From Secundilactobacillus silagei JCM 19001 (GTDB taxonomy: Bacteria > Bacillota > Bacilli > Lactobacillales > Lactobacillaceae), in assembly GCF_002217945.1 (NCBI RefSeq), contig NZ_BCMG01000005.1, positions 106,103-170,102 of the forward strand: a stretch of 64,000 nt of DNA. Reading direction: 5' to 3'. The notes beneath the pieces were generated by a model. It ran no database searches. It worked only from the letters and a program-made list of their open reading frames with translations, and was not told the origin of the DNA. The translations under genes were made by a program, and so were the position numbers. Below are positions 25,933 to 34,830 of the stretch, in pieces. The stretch's first letter is position 1. Every line of letters begins with the position of its first letter.

Positions 25933-28521
25933 TTAATCGGTTCTGGGAGCCCGCATTTCAGCCAGCTGCTTCTCAGTGAGAAACACATCACGGGGTTTGG
26001 AACCGTTTTGTGCCGAAATATACTGCTTGTCTTCCAAAGTATCAATTAAGTTAGCTGAACGGTTGTAACCAATGGAAAAGACCCGTTGCAACTTAGAAGT
26101 CGAAACCGTCTTTTCCTGAACAATATAGTCCAAGACTTCCGGCAGTAACTCGTCTTGGCTCTCAGCGACTTGCTGTTTTTCCAGTAGACCATCCGGATCA
26201 AACGCATAGTGCGGTTTACCTTGCGTCCGGACAAAGTCAGTGACCCGGTCAACTTCCTTATCAACGTAGGTGCCTTGCAGCCGAACTGGTTGCGAAGCGC
26301 CGTTGCCGAGGAAGAGCATATCGCCCTTCCCTAGCAGCCGCTCAGCACCGGACGTATCAATAATGGTCCGTGAATCAACTTGTGACGAGACCATGAAGGC
26401 CACCCGCGTTGGAATATTGTTCTTGATGGTGCCGGTCACAATATCCACGCTTGGCCGTTGCGTGGCAATCAATAAGTGAATCCCAGCTGCCCGTGCCTTT
26501 TGTGTAATCCGCACGATGTAGTCTTGGACCTCACTAGAAGCCATCATCATTAAATCGGCTAATTCATCGATGACGATCACGATATATGGTAATTTTTGCA
26601 CATCATTGCCCGTTAGTTCAGCGCGCTCGTTGTACTGTTCAATATTGCGAACACCAGCCGCTGCTAAGCGGTCATAGCGGTCATCCATTTCTTTGACCGC
26701 CCATTTAAGTGCTGCCGCTGCCGCCTTGGAATCAGAGATCACTGGTGACAGTAAGTGTGGCAGCCCATCATAAGGCGCTAATTCAACCGCCTTCGGATCG
26801 ATCAGCAGTAACCGCAGTTGAGCAGGTGTTGCTTTGTACAGTAACGAAATCAGCAGACTGTTAATGAAGACTGATTTCCCGGACCCTGTCGCCCCGGCAA
26901 TCAGACCATGTGGCATCTTGCGCAGATCATAGACTCTAGGCTGACCAAATAAGTCGACCCCAAGGGCCACAGTCAACGGTGACTTGCTGTCTTTAAAGGC
27001 TTTTGAGCCCAATACTTCTGACAGCATGACCGGCCGCGTCTTCGGGTTAGGAATTTCGATACCAACGGTGGTCTTGCCGGGAATTGGTGCTTCAATCCGA
27101 ATGTCTTTCGCCGCTAAAGCCAGCTTCAGATCATCCGTCAAATTGGTAATTTTATTCACTTTGACACCCAATGCTAAATGAACCTGGAACTGGGTCACCG
27201 TTGGCCCCACCGTCCAGTCCACCACGTGTGCATCTACGTGAAAAGCCTGCAGTGTTTCATCAAGGACTTCACCTTGATGTTCGATCCATTCGTCTAACGC
27301 GCTTTCATCCGCCACGACGGGTTTAGTCAATAGCGACGTTGAGGGGAATTGATACCCCCGTTCATCTGAATTGACCTCACTCACTGGCTTGACCGTTGGC
27401 TTATCGTGAAATAATGCCAGTTTATTCATTTGCGAACTGGTATTTTCCTCTTGTAAAATATCGCCTAAAGAATGGCCCAAACCGTGTTCAGGCTGTGATT
27501 CTGGCTTCGACGGTGTTTTTTTCGGTGCTGGTGTTTTTGGTGTTGATGCTTTCGATTCCGCTGGTTTAGGCTCTGGCTGCTTATCAGCCGTCTGCACTGG
27601 TATCGCCGGTTGAGGATCAGTGACCGGCTGTTCCTGCTTGGGTTCGGTAACCGGTTTGGCTGCCAAAGCTGCAGCATTGGTCGGTTCAATCTGCGGTTGA
27701 ACCGACTGTGATGAAACAGGTTCTTGATCTTCTGCAGAACTAGCTGTCTGATCTGAGACCTCATCATTTTCGTGAACTACTGCATCACTTGTCGTTGAAG
27801 CTGCTGAATCAGTGGTTGATTGCGCTGGTTGTTCTGCATCAACGGGCTTATCGGGTGCTGTTTCATCAACTGACTGTGTGGTTTGAATTTTCGTTTTCGA
27901 TTGTTCATTATCACTAGTCTGAACCGGTTTCTGATCCTGGGCATGATTTTCTGATGTCTGCTCAGGCGCTTCTGATTGTTTAGTAGTAGCTGCTGACGTA
28001 ACAGTCGAACTTTCAGGATCGTGATACTGGTCAGTTTTCGACTGTGGCTGAGCCTGCTCTAAATTCTGGTTTAAAGGCTCGCTACCATCGTCAAACAGGA
28101 TCACTGCACTATCCTCTTTTTGAAAATAGCGTTTAATGATCGCCGGATAATCAATTCTCGGTGGCCGGCTCACGCTTCGATTAAGCTGCTGAGGAATCTT
28201 AGTTGGCCGAAACGGTGTCGAATTCCGCCTTTCATCTGGGCCTTGCGATTGCCTCTTAGACTGTCGCGGCACTTCACGTACCGGTGGTGTTTCGCGCTGA
28301 CGTCGTTCTTCACGCTGGCGCTGTTCTTCTTGTTGACGGCGCTCTTCGTGCTGCAGCAGTTCTTGCCGCTGCGCCTCAGTTCGACGCATAATTGCCGGTT
28401 CTTCAGACGCCTCGTGTGACTGTTTACCAGGATCTTTAAATTGTGGTGACGCGGATTCTTGATCCGACTTGTCTGGTCGGCGATATCTCCGGTAAAAAGC
28501 TGGTCCATCATAGTGATTCAT
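25933..28521 (-). CDS. sftA: FtsK/SpoIIIE-family DNA translocase, SftA-like
   Basis: 862 residues with no N-terminal transmembrane helices, unlike FtsK and SpoIIIE. The first 110 residues are polar and Arg/Glu/Gln-rich, and about 150-345 is a Pro/Gln/Ser/Thr/Glu low-complexity linker. From about 390 a complete motor follows: Walker A AGATGSGKSVFINSL, Walker B VIVIDELADLMM, and a C-terminal winged-helix gamma domain (SKLQRVFSIGYNRSANLI). Lack of membrane helices plus the trmB/ytpP/ytpR/sftA/murC neighbourhood indicates SftA, which helps clear chromosomal DNA from the closing septum. The ribosome binding site is weak. Confidence 0.88.
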   Translation of the reverse strand: MNHYDGPAFYRRYRRPDKSDQESASPQFKDPGKQSHEASEEPAIMRRTEAQRQELLQHEERRQQEEQRQREERRQRETPPVREVPRQSKRQSQGPDERRNSTPFRPTKIPQQLNRSVSRPPRIDYPAIIKRYFQKEDSAVILFDDGSEPLNQNLEQAQPQSKTDQYHDPESSTVTSAATTKQSEAPEQTSENHAQDQKPVQTSDNEQSKTKIQTTQSVDETAPDKPVDAEQPAQSTTDSAASTTSDAVVHENDEVSDQTASSAEDQEPVSSQSVQPQIEPTNAAALAAKPVTEPKQEQPVTDPQPAIPVQTADKQPEPKPAESKASTPKTPAPKKTPSKPESQPEHGLGHSLGDILQEENTSSQMNKLALFHDKPTVKPVSEVNSDERGYQFPSTSLLTKPVVADESALDEWIEHQGEVLDETLQAFHVDAHVVDWTVGPTVTQFQVHLALGVKVNKITNLTDDLKLALAAKDIRIEAPIPGKTTVGIEIPNPKTRPVMLSEVLGSKAFKDSKSPLTVALGVDLFGQPRVYDLRKMPHGLIAGATGSGKSVFINSLLISLLYKATPAQLRLLLIDPKAVELAPYDGLPHLLSPVISDSKAAAAALKWAVKEMDDRYDRLAAAGVRNIEQYNERAELTGNDVQKLPYIVIVIDELADLMMMASSEVQDYIVRITQKARAAGIHLLIATQRPSVDIVTGTIKNNIPTRVAFMVSSQVDSRTIIDTSGAERLLGKGDMLFLGNGASQPVRLQGTYVDKEVDRVTDFVRTQGKPHYAFDPDGLLEKQQVAESQDELLPEVLDYIVQEKTVSTSKLQRVFSIGYNRSANLIDTLEDKQYISAQNGSKPRDVFLTEKQLAEMRAPRTD

Positions 28522-28573
28522 ATTTAGTCATCCATTCAATATTCAAGTTAGTTAAGTTATCAATTCAGGGCAA

Positions 28574-28602
28574 AATAAAAAGGAGCCAAGGCCCCTTTCG
28601 CG
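28574..28602 (-). terminator. Terminator after ytpR
   Basis: AAGGGGCC pairs with GGCTCCTT (one G-T pair), followed on the minus strand by TTTTTATTTTG, 9 bp after the ytpR stop. Confidence 0.75.
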
Positions 28603-28610
28603 TCGTTCAT

Positions 28611-29246
28611 CTAACTGAATAAAGTCTGTGCCTTGTTAAAGTCAAATGGCGTTCCAACTTCGTAATCATCAGGTAAAATCAACGCGCCCGGCCGATCGGG
28701 TGCCCCAGGAATCTTTAATTCTCTTCCTGATGAAATCATACCATCACTTTCAACGCCACGCAATTTACCAGGCCAAATAATCTCGCCATTTGGCATCATT
28801 GCACCAACTTCAGCAACCACCACTTTAATATCGGCTTGCATGTTCGGTGAACCGGAAACGATTTGCAGTGTCTGCCCATCTTGAACCCGGGTCTTCGTCA
28901 CTAATAAGTGGTTAGATTTAGGGTGCGGTTCAGCTGATTCGACATAACCGACAATGAATCTGGCGTCTAAATCGACCTTTAATTCCGGTTCAAAACCAGC
29001 ATCAGCCAGCGCCTCATTCAGCGTGGCAACTTGCTTGGCTGATAAAAACACTTGGCCATTCTGATCGATAGGTCCTAAGATAGCTGACACATGAGCCACG
29101 TTATAGCCCAAGGTCGTATCAGTTTTAGGATCAAAAATCCGGGTAAAATCACCCTTAGTAACAACGGATTGTTCTTTGGCATCTGGTGCAACGTAGATAA
29201 TCATCACGTCACCCAGTGCTTTTTGATTATAACTAGAAATTAACAT
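28611..29246 (-). CDS. ytpR: YtpR family tRNA-binding-domain protein
   Basis: 211 residues. The C-terminal two-thirds form an EMAP/Arc1p-like OB fold with FIVGYVESAEPHPKSNHLLVTKTRV and IVSGSPNMQADIKVVVAEVGA, as in the appended domain of bacterial PheT; the N-terminal part is the DUF4479 domain. It is free-standing, so it may bind tRNA in trans. The ATG at 29246 is preferred because AAGGA is spaced correctly; an ATG at 29261 is part of that site. It follows ytpP by 27 bp, conserved in Bacilli. Confidence 0.92.
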   Translation of the reverse strand: MLISSYNQKALGDVMIIYVAPDAKEQSVVTKGDFTRIFDPKTDTTLGYNVAHVSAILGPIDQNGQVFLSAKQVATLNEALADAGFEPELKVDLDARFIVGYVESAEPHPKSNHLLVTKTRVQDGQTLQIVSGSPNMQADIKVVVAEVGAMMPNGEIIWPGKLRGVESDGMISSGRELKIPGAPDRPGALILPDDYEVGTPFDFNKAQTLFS

Positions 29247-29273
29247 GGAGCATCCTTTCAAAAGCAGGAGAAC

Positions 29274-29591
29274 TTACAGTGCGTTAATAAAGTCTTCTAC
29301 TTGCTGTTTTGTTTTGCGGTCTTTGTTAACGAAGCGGCCGATTTCTTCACCATTATTATACGCAATAAAGCTGGGAATGCCTAACACATTTAAGTCAACG
29401 GCCAGATCAATGTTTTCATCACGGTCAACGGCCAGGAATTTAAAGTCGGGATATTCAGCTTCAATTGCCGGCATTGCGGGCTTGATAAAGGCGCAATCAG
29501 GGCACCAGGTGGCTGAGAAGAACAGCATGTATCTGCCGTCCTTAATTTTTTCAGATAGTTGATCCTTTGTCATTTGCGGTAATTTTTCCAT
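29274..29591 (-). CDS. ytpP: Thioredoxin family protein YtpP
   Basis: 105 residues with a thioredoxin fold and a CPDC active site (Cys30, Cys33) in FFSATWCPDCAFIKP; the cis-proline is in LGIPSFIAY. The motif differs from CGPC of housekeeping thioredoxin, suggesting a specialised thiol-disulphide role. There is no signal peptide, so it is cytoplasmic. It heads the ytpP-ytpR pair. Confidence 0.93.
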   Translation of the reverse strand: MEKLPQMTKDQLSEKIKDGRYMLFFSATWCPDCAFIKPAMPAIEAEYPDFKFLAVDRDENIDLAVDLNVLGIPSFIAYNNGEEIGRFVNKDRKTKQQVEDFINAL

Positions 29592-29724
29592 TGTGTACGC
29601 TCCTTTACTTACTTTTAATTAGTAAATTGATTATACATCATTTTTCAAAAAAAGACATTAATGTGGTATCAAAACGTAATTTGAGCTACCATAATACTAA
29701 ACAACAGCGCAGGAGGAAACGCCT

Positions 29725-30051
29725 ATGGAACTCAATGTCAAAGATTATCAGCAACTCAGTCTGCTATCCCTGTTAAGTATCTTATTTGGTTTTCTAATGG
29801 GAAAAACCGTGTTTACCCGTCAGTATCTGACACCGGATGCCATCCTAGCTCAGGTCAAACAGGCCTTTCGCAAGGAATCAACGATCGAGGGTACTTGGAT
29901 CGATGAACATCCGCACAAGCACGCGCAATTTGCAATTCACACCATGGTTTATAGTGGCGGTCTTTCACGTCTGGAAGATAATCAGCTCGTTTCTTACGAG
30001 TTCATTGCGGATGCTAAGACCGGCAGCATTTTAAAAATGCAGCGTCTTTAA
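29725..30051 (+). CDS. Small single-pass membrane protein, PepSY-like
   Basis: 108 residues with one N-terminal membrane segment (LSLLSLLSILFGFLMG) and an outside domain with AILAQVKQAFRKE followed by YEFIADAKTGSILKM. That helix-strand arrangement and the terminal ADAKTGSIL pattern resemble a PepSY/YpeB propeptide domain; I call it a resemblance, not a proven match. GGAGG lies 8 nt before the ATG. The gene is alone and divergent from ytpP, facing trmB across a shared terminator. Confidence 0.75.
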   Translation: MELNVKDYQQLSLLSLLSILFGFLMGKTVFTRQYLTPDAILAQVKQAFRKESTIEGTWIDEHPHKHAQFAIHTMVYSGGLSRLEDNQLVSYEFIADAKTGSILKMQRL

Positions 30052-30103
30052 TCGATTCGCATACGTCGTCAAATTAACTGAGCTGTTGACGTCATTTAAT
30101 CAT

Positions 30104-30147
30104 TAAATAATGCCCCACTGTAAATTTACAGTGCGGGCATTTTTTAT
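30104..30147. terminator. Bidirectional terminator between the PepSY-like gene and trmB
   Basis: AATGCCC plus CACTGTAAA pair with TTTACAGTG plus GGGCATT (one bulged C). A T-run follows on the plus strand and runs into the trmB stop codon; an A-run on the left supports use in both directions. Confidence 0.88.
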
Positions 30148-30783
30148 TTAGAAATGCGCAACCAACTTATAAATGGGCCCTTTAGCGCTGAACTTTTCTT
30201 CGTATTCAGTCTGCACGTTGCCAACGTTACCGTCACTGTTATGCAGATCGAGCCAAACTTCTTCAAAGGTCATGCCGAAGTTGTTGAAGCTCATCAGCGA
30301 ATATTCAAATAAACCGCGGTTATCCGTTTTAAACTGAATTCGGCCGGCTTTTTTAAGCACTTTTTGATAGTGAACTAAAAAGTTGGGTGCGGTCAGGCGA
30401 CGCTTAGTATGCCGCTTTTTAGGCCAGGGGTCTGAAAAGTTCAAGTACAGTTTATCGACTTCCCCTTCAGCAAACAAGGTATCGATATTGGCGCCATCCG
30501 TTTCAACCAGCTGCACGTTTGTCAGCCCGCTTTCAACTAATTTGCGCAATGCAGTGGCGATCACCGATTCCTGAATTTCAATGCCTAAAAAGTTGATCTC
30601 TGGATTTTGGCGAGCCATTTCAATAATAAATTGTCCCTTACCGATTCCAATTTCAACCTGAATGGGTTGCTGGCTTGGAAAACGTTCCTGCCAGTGACCC
30701 AGCTGCGATGCCGGATCCGTTACGATCAAATCTGCGTGATCCTTAATGTAGGGTGCTGCCCACGGTTTCTTACGTACCCGCAT
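30148..30783 (-). CDS. trmB: tRNA (guanine-N7-)-methyltransferase
   Basis: 211 residues forming 7-methylguanosine at position 46 of tRNAs. SAM-binding VEIGIGKGQFIIEMARQNP, the acidic residue in FLGIEIQ and the diagnostic NFSDPWPKKRHTKRRLT catalytic segment are all present. GGAGG lies 8 nt before the ATG. It stands alone on the minus strand between the ecsB terminator and the bidirectional terminator; near sftA-murC this neighbourhood is typical of Bacilli. Confidence 0.97.
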   Translation of the reverse strand: MRVRKKPWAAPYIKDHADLIVTDPASQLGHWQERFPSQQPIQVEIGIGKGQFIIEMARQNPEINFLGIEIQESVIATALRKLVESGLTNVQLVETDGANIDTLFAEGEVDKLYLNFSDPWPKKRHTKRRLTAPNFLVHYQKVLKKAGRIQFKTDNRGLFEYSLMSFNNFGMTFEEVWLDLHNSDGNVGNVQTEYEEKFSAKGPIYKLVAHF

Positions 30784-30807
30784 GATATTTTCCTCCGGTT
30801 TCCAAGA

Positions 30808-30842
30808 TAAAACGGCGAACTTAAATCAAGCTCGCCGTTTAA
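30808..30842 (-). terminator. Hairpin terminator downstream of ecsAB
   Basis: AAACGGCGA pairs with TCGCCGTTT around an A/T-rich loop with a short inner CTT/AAG pairing, followed by TTTTATC on the minus strand. It lies between ecsB and trmB. Confidence 0.8.
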
Positions 30843-30899
30843 GATTACTGTTCATTTTAGGCAAACAAGCCAGTTCAGTCAACTGGTTTTTGCGTTTCA

Positions 30900-32111
30900 C
30901 TACTTTTTCCGTTTCAATCTTAGCGGCAGATAATATTGCACCATCAAGACCACTTCCACTAATTCAATCACTAATGTAATCAGCCCCATTTGCCAATCTA
31001 GGTTAGCGATGATGACCATGATCAGAAATAAAATGGCTGTTAATCCCGTTAAGGCAAACATTAACCGTCTGAAACCGTTCACTCGCTGAGATTCGGCAAT
31101 CGGATACAGATGAGTAAACACAATATCGTCGAACTGCCAGTAAAACGGAATCAGCTGGAAGCCGATCAGGTACAGGAACAGCGCCGCTAAAGCGATGGGC
31201 AACCAGGTCCCGCGCACGAAGTACAGCAGGATCATCCCCAAAATTGTGAGCCGTAAATAAAGGCCGCTAAATTCGCCGCTGCGCACAATACCGCGGCTAT
31301 AGAGATAAAGGTAAGTGTTTTTCGGTGTCGCTTTGACGCTGTTTAACAGCCAGTCCAAATAACGGCGACGCTTGGCCACCCCTTTTAACATCGGCACGTT
31401 AGTAAAGAGGTTAAAGAACCGGTAAACGCCTAACATTCGGTTATTTTCTAAGCCAATAGCATGCCACCAGTCAAACGGTACCGCATTGAAGCGGCGATCA
31501 GCTACGCGCAGCCCAACTGCTAGAATTAACGCTAACAGCAGTCCAATCAATGGCATCCCGTAAACGCTGACCAGTAAAATGATCAGCGGGACTAACCACT
31601 TGAACCAAAATGTTTGTTTTAACCAACTGGCCTTGACCTGAAAACGACTGACGATGGCTAAACTAAACAAGCTGTCCTTTAGCAGTAATTGCGCGACCGC
31701 TATCATGGCCAGATCAAAGACTGGCATGCTATCGGTCACCTGAATGAAGGGTAATAGGATAAACATCCCAAACAGTTCATAAATGAAGGCTAGCCCCTCA
31801 CTATACAACCGGGCACCTTTTAAATACTGGCGAATATCGGCTTCTCGCGGTAACAGGAAAACCACATCAGCGTCTTGGAACAGCGTGGCAAACCGGCCCA
31901 GCTGAAGGACCAGCAGCAAAACCACCACGATCACGGGTCTCGCCCACCAAAGATGGGGTGAAAGTCCCTTTAGCCCATTAGAGTAAGCTAGTCCGAGACC
32001 GCCGATAAAGATCAGCAGCGCAAACACAAAGTGGTCATTGAAGACCAGCCGCAGGTACTTAAACATTTCTTTTAAATGACTGGCTAAACGTTTTCGATAT
32101 AAGTTATTCAT
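30900..32111 (-). CDS. ecsB: ABC transporter permease EcsB
   Basis: 403 residues with about eight to ten hydrophobic segments in pairs separated by loops rich in Arg, matching EcsB of Bacilli. LPREADIRQYLKGARLYSE near residue 90 is a recognisable EcsB feature. It overlaps ecsA by 8 bp and is coupled to it. The Ecs exporter affects secretion, site-2 protease activity and competence in B. subtilis; the cargo is not known with certainty. The divergent hit gene and nearby prsA keep the conserved ecs-hit-prsA layout. Confidence 0.92.
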   Translation of the reverse strand: MNNLYRKRLASHLKEMFKYLRLVFNDHFVFALLIFIGGLGLAYSNGLKGLSPHLWWARPVIVVVLLLVLQLGRFATLFQDADVVFLLPREADIRQYLKGARLYSEGLAFIYELFGMFILLPFIQVTDSMPVFDLAMIAVAQLLLKDSLFSLAIVSRFQVKASWLKQTFWFKWLVPLIILLVSVYGMPLIGLLLALILAVGLRVADRRFNAVPFDWWHAIGLENNRMLGVYRFFNLFTNVPMLKGVAKRRRYLDWLLNSVKATPKNTYLYLYSRGIVRSGEFSGLYLRLTILGMILLYFVRGTWLPIALAALFLYLIGFQLIPFYWQFDDIVFTHLYPIAESQRVNGFRRLMFALTGLTAILFLIMVIIANLDWQMGLITLVIELVEVVLMVQYYLPLRLKRKK

Positions 32112-32841
32112 GCTGATCAGCCCTCGTCATTGACATGTAGATGTCATCTAAGGATTCCCCTGCATCCGGCAAAGCCTTGCGCAACTCTGGCAGCGTGCCT
32201 TCTGTCTTGACCGTGCCGTCGTGCAGCAACACGAAGCGGTCACAGTATTTTTCAGCGGTGTCGAGCACGTGCGTTGACATCAGCACACTGGCACCCTTTT
32301 GCTTTTGTTCATCGATCAGGTCCAGCAGATCATGCACTGCTAGCGGATCCAGTCCTAAGAAAGGCTCGTCAATGATGAATAACGGTGCTTCCGTAATGAA
32401 GGCGCACACGATCATCACCTTTTGCTTCATCCCCTTGGAGAAGTTGGCTGGAAACCAGTCCAACTTGTTATCTAAGCGAAAAATACTGAGCAAGTGATTG
32501 GCTTTCTTCCACGCCTTATCCCGATCTAAGCTATACGCCATCATGGTCATTTCCAGATGTTCTTTTAGGGTCAGTTCCTGGTAAAGAATCGGGGTTTCTG
32601 GAATGTAAGCAATCTGTTTTTTATACGCATTTTTATCTTGATTTAAAGTAATGCCGTTAATTTTGATTTCACCCTTAAAAGGTGTCAATAGTCCGATAAT
32701 GTGGTTAATGGTGGTCGATTTACCAGCCCCATTCAGTCCAATTAAGCCCACAAGTTCACCATTTTGAACGTCAAATGTCACTTCTTTTAAAACTGGTATC
32801 TGCGAATAGCCACCGACAAGATTCGTCACCTGAAGCGTCAT
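32104..32841 (-). CDS. ecsA: ABC transporter ATP-binding protein EcsA
   Basis: 245 residues of the ABC ATPase fold: Walker A GLNGAGKSTTI, Q-loop, signature FSKGMKQKVMI, Walker B LFIIDEPFLGLD and switch His in STHVLD. The ATG at 32841 is preferred because GAGGG directly abuts an earlier ATG at 32847. It energises EcsB. Upstream lies the divergent hit promoter region. Confidence 0.95.
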   Translation of the reverse strand: MTLQVTNLVGGYSQIPVLKEVTFDVQNGELVGLIGLNGAGKSTTINHIIGLLTPFKGEIKINGITLNQDKNAYKKQIAYIPETPILYQELTLKEHLEMTMMAYSLDRDKAWKKANHLLSIFRLDNKLDWFPANFSKGMKQKVMIVCAFITEAPLFIIDEPFLGLDPLAVHDLLDLIDEQKQKGASVLMSTHVLDTAEKYCDRFVLLHDGTVKTEGTLPELRKALPDAGESLDDIYMSMTRADQHE

Positions 32842-32969
32842 AAACATCCCTCATTTCTCTGTTATTTTTAGTCAATTGGTTTCATTATATCATACGCAAC
32901 GGTGTATAGAATTTGGGAATAATGCGGTATACTTAACCTAGTTTTATGATTTTTAAAGGAGGAACTGAA

Positions 32970-33407
32970 ATGATTCATAAATATGATGATGATTGTATTT
33001 TCTGCAAAATTATTAAGGGTGATGTTCCCAGTTACACCGTCTACGAAGATGACGATGTCAAAGCCTTTTTGGATATTTCACAGGGTACCCCGGGTCACAC
33101 CTTAGTGGTCCCTAAGACCCACGTGCCAGATATTTACGCCTACGACGCCGACTTAGCCGCCGCCGTTTTTAGCAAGCTGCCACTGATTGCCAGAGCCATT
33201 AAAGCCTCTAACCCAGAGATCAAAGGCTTAAACATTTTAAACAATAACGGTAAAGTCGCTTATCAGTCCGTCTTTCACTCTCACATTCACCTGATTCCCC
33301 GCTACACCGACCACGATGATTTTGGCATGACCTTTAAGGATAACTCCAGCAAGTATGACGAAAAAGCCTATACCGATATTCAAAATGCCATCAAAGCACA
33401 ATTTTAA
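32970..33407 (+). CDS. hit: HIT family nucleotide hydrolase
   Basis: 145 residues with the histidine triad HSHIH at 103-107 (VFHSHIHLIPRY) and an N-terminal CIFC-x pair that often binds zinc (DCIFCKIIKGDVPS). HIT proteins cleave nucleoside phosphoramidates or similar nucleotidyl compounds. An in-frame ATG at 32946 exists, but AAAGGAGG lies between it and the ATG at 32970, so the latter is the start. It is divergent from ecsAB as in B. subtilis and is followed 14 bp later by a YtxH-like gene. Confidence 0.96.
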   Translation: MIHKYDDDCIFCKIIKGDVPSYTVYEDDDVKAFLDISQGTPGHTLVVPKTHVPDIYAYDADLAAAVFSKLPLIARAIKASNPEIKGLNILNNNGKVAYQSVFHSHIHLIPRYTDHDDFGMTFKDNSSKYDEKAYTDIQNAIKAQF

Positions 33408-33421
33408 GGTGAGGTGAAAGT

Positions 33422-33748
33422 ATGAAACGATTTTTAACCAGTGCCCTGCTCACAGCGGGGGCCTCGTTAGCGGTTCACCTTTACCGCAAACAGCAGTCCC
33501 CAAAGGCGTTCGTCCAAGAAACCGTTGACCACGTTCAAGCCCGTAAGGAAGCTTTAACCAAGGTGAACCAGCAAGCAGCTGACGTTAAGACCCGCTTGGC
33601 CGATTTTCAGGATGAACTTAAAAAAGCGCAGCCGGCCATTAACGGCATCGAAGCCGCAGTTGGCCAATTTCAATTTAAAATTCAGCCCCACGTGGACGAG
33701 ATCAATGACCGTTTGTCAAAATTAGGGGATCCCAAATCGAATGAATAG
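33422..33748 (+). CDS. YtxH-like/YhaH-like small coiled-coil protein
   Basis: 108 residues. A short hydrophobic N-terminus (FLTSALLTAGASLAVHLY) could be a membrane anchor; the rest is an amphipathic, Lys/Gln/Ala-rich helix from about 30 to 100 typical of YtxH proteins. Position directly after hit fits B. subtilis yhaH. No enzymatic motif is visible. It is probably co-transcribed with hit, with GAGGTG before the ATG. Confidence 0.75.
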   Translation: MKRFLTSALLTAGASLAVHLYRKQQSPKAFVQETVDHVQARKEALTKVNQQAADVKTRLADFQDELKKAQPAINGIEAAVGQFQFKIQPHVDEINDRLSKLGDPKSNE

Positions 33749-33780
33749 AAGTATTCAATTTTTATTAAGTTCCCTTTACA

Positions 33781-33799
33781 ACTGAAAATTGTTTTCAGT
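33781..33799. promoter_or_regulatory. Perfect palindrome in the prsA promoter region
   Basis: ACTGAAAA-TTG-TTTTCAGT has 8-bp perfect arms and a 3-bp centre. A possible -10 box TATATT follows about 7 bp later. The low GC content and lack of a T-run argue against a terminator and for a repressor or regulator site. Confidence 0.4.
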
Positions 33800-33870
33800 T
33801 TATGTTATATTAAGTAAGATGTCCCAACGGGATGAAACTAATCTAGAAAGAAATGGATGTGTTTTCGAAT

Positions 33871-34761
33871 ATGAAAAAATGGCTCGTTGCTCTTGCAGGT
33901 GTCATGTTATGTTTGACTCTTGCAGCATGTGGCAGTAAAACAGTTGCTACCACTTCAGGCGGTAAAATTACGGAAGATCAATTTTACAGCAGCCTAAAGA
34001 ATACTTCTAGTGGTAAGCAAGTCTTACAGCAAATGATCTTGAACAAGGTCTTGCAGAAGCAATTCGGCAGCAAAGTTAAGGATTCAGACGTTACTAAGCA
34101 GTACAACAATTACAAGAAACAGTACGGCTCATCATTCAACTCTGTGCTTCAGCAAAGTGGTATGACGGCTTCTCAATTGAAGCAGCAGATCCGCAGCAAC
34201 TTACTTTTGAAGGAAGCTGTTAAGGCTGATACTAAGGTAACTGATGCGCAACTCAAGAATCAATTCAAGAGTTACCAACCAAAGGTTACGGTTTCTCACA
34301 TCTTAGTTTCTAAGAAATCTACTGCCGAAACGGTTATCAAACAGTTGAAGGCTGGCAAGAGCTTTGCTTCACTTGCTAAGAAGTACTCAACTGACAGTGC
34401 GACTAAGAACAAGGGTGGCAAGTTAGATCCATTCGACAACACTGATACGCAACTGGATGGCACCTTTAAGAAGGCCGCTTTCAAGCTGAAGACTAACCAG
34501 TACACCACTACCCCAGTTAAGACTTCTTATGGCTACCACGTCATCAAGATGGACAGCAACCCTGGCAAGGGAACTTACAAGCAACATGAATCTGAGCTGA
34601 AGAGTCAGATCTATGACAAGCGGATGAACGACAGCGCTACTTTGAAGAGCGTCGTTTCTAAGGTCCTCAAGAAGGGTAATGTTTCCATCAAGGATAGTCA
34701 ATTACAAAACGTCCTTGCTGACTACTTGACTTCAAGCAGTTCATCAAAGGTTTCTAAGTAA
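33871..34761 (+). CDS. prsA: Foldase lipoprotein PrsA
   Basis: 296 residues from the ATG at 33871. A type II signal peptide [20 protein letters not shown] gives lipidated Cys20. The central parvulin (PPIC) domain begins [13 protein letters not shown] and ends [12 protein letters not shown], flanked by helical NC-domains. PrsA helps secreted proteins fold after export. An in-frame ATG at 33853 would place seven residues before the signal peptide; it has a slightly better ribosome site, so the start is not fully settled. Codon use is strongly biased, suggesting high expression. The transcript ends in a long terminator shared with yhaM. Confidence 0.95.
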   Translation: MKKWLVALAGVMLCLTLAACGSKTVATTSGGKITEDQFYSSLKNTSSGKQVLQQMILNKVLQKQFGSKVKDSDVTKQYNNYKKQYGSSFNSVLQQSGMTASQLKQQIRSNLLLKEAVKADTKVTDAQLKNQFKSYQPKVTVSHILVSKKSTAETVIKQLKAGKSFASLAKKYSTDSATKNKGGKLDPFDNTDTQLDGTFKKAAFKLKTNQYTTTPVKTSYGYHVIKMDSNPGKGTYKQHESELKSQIYDKRMNDSATLKSVVSKVLKKGNVSIKDSQLQNVLADYLTSSSSSKVSK

Positions 34762-34771
34762 TTTATCCTTT

Positions 34772-34830
34772 AAAATAAGCAAAACAAAAGGTCGATCACA
34801 TTGTGGTCGACCTTTTGTTTTGCTTATTTT
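34772..34830. terminator. Long bidirectional terminator between prsA and yhaM
   Basis: An arm of about 24 bp (AAAATAAGCAAAACAAAAGG and further GTCGA) pairs with its complement around an 11-nt loop. The right arm contains the yhaM stop codon (34824-34826), so that gene ends inside the hairpin. Confidence 0.92.

Noticed and set aside
26046..28511. Frames overlapping sftA, such as 27465-27767 and 28170-28511
   Set aside because: They arise from the repetitive Gln/Arg/Pro codons of the sftA linker.
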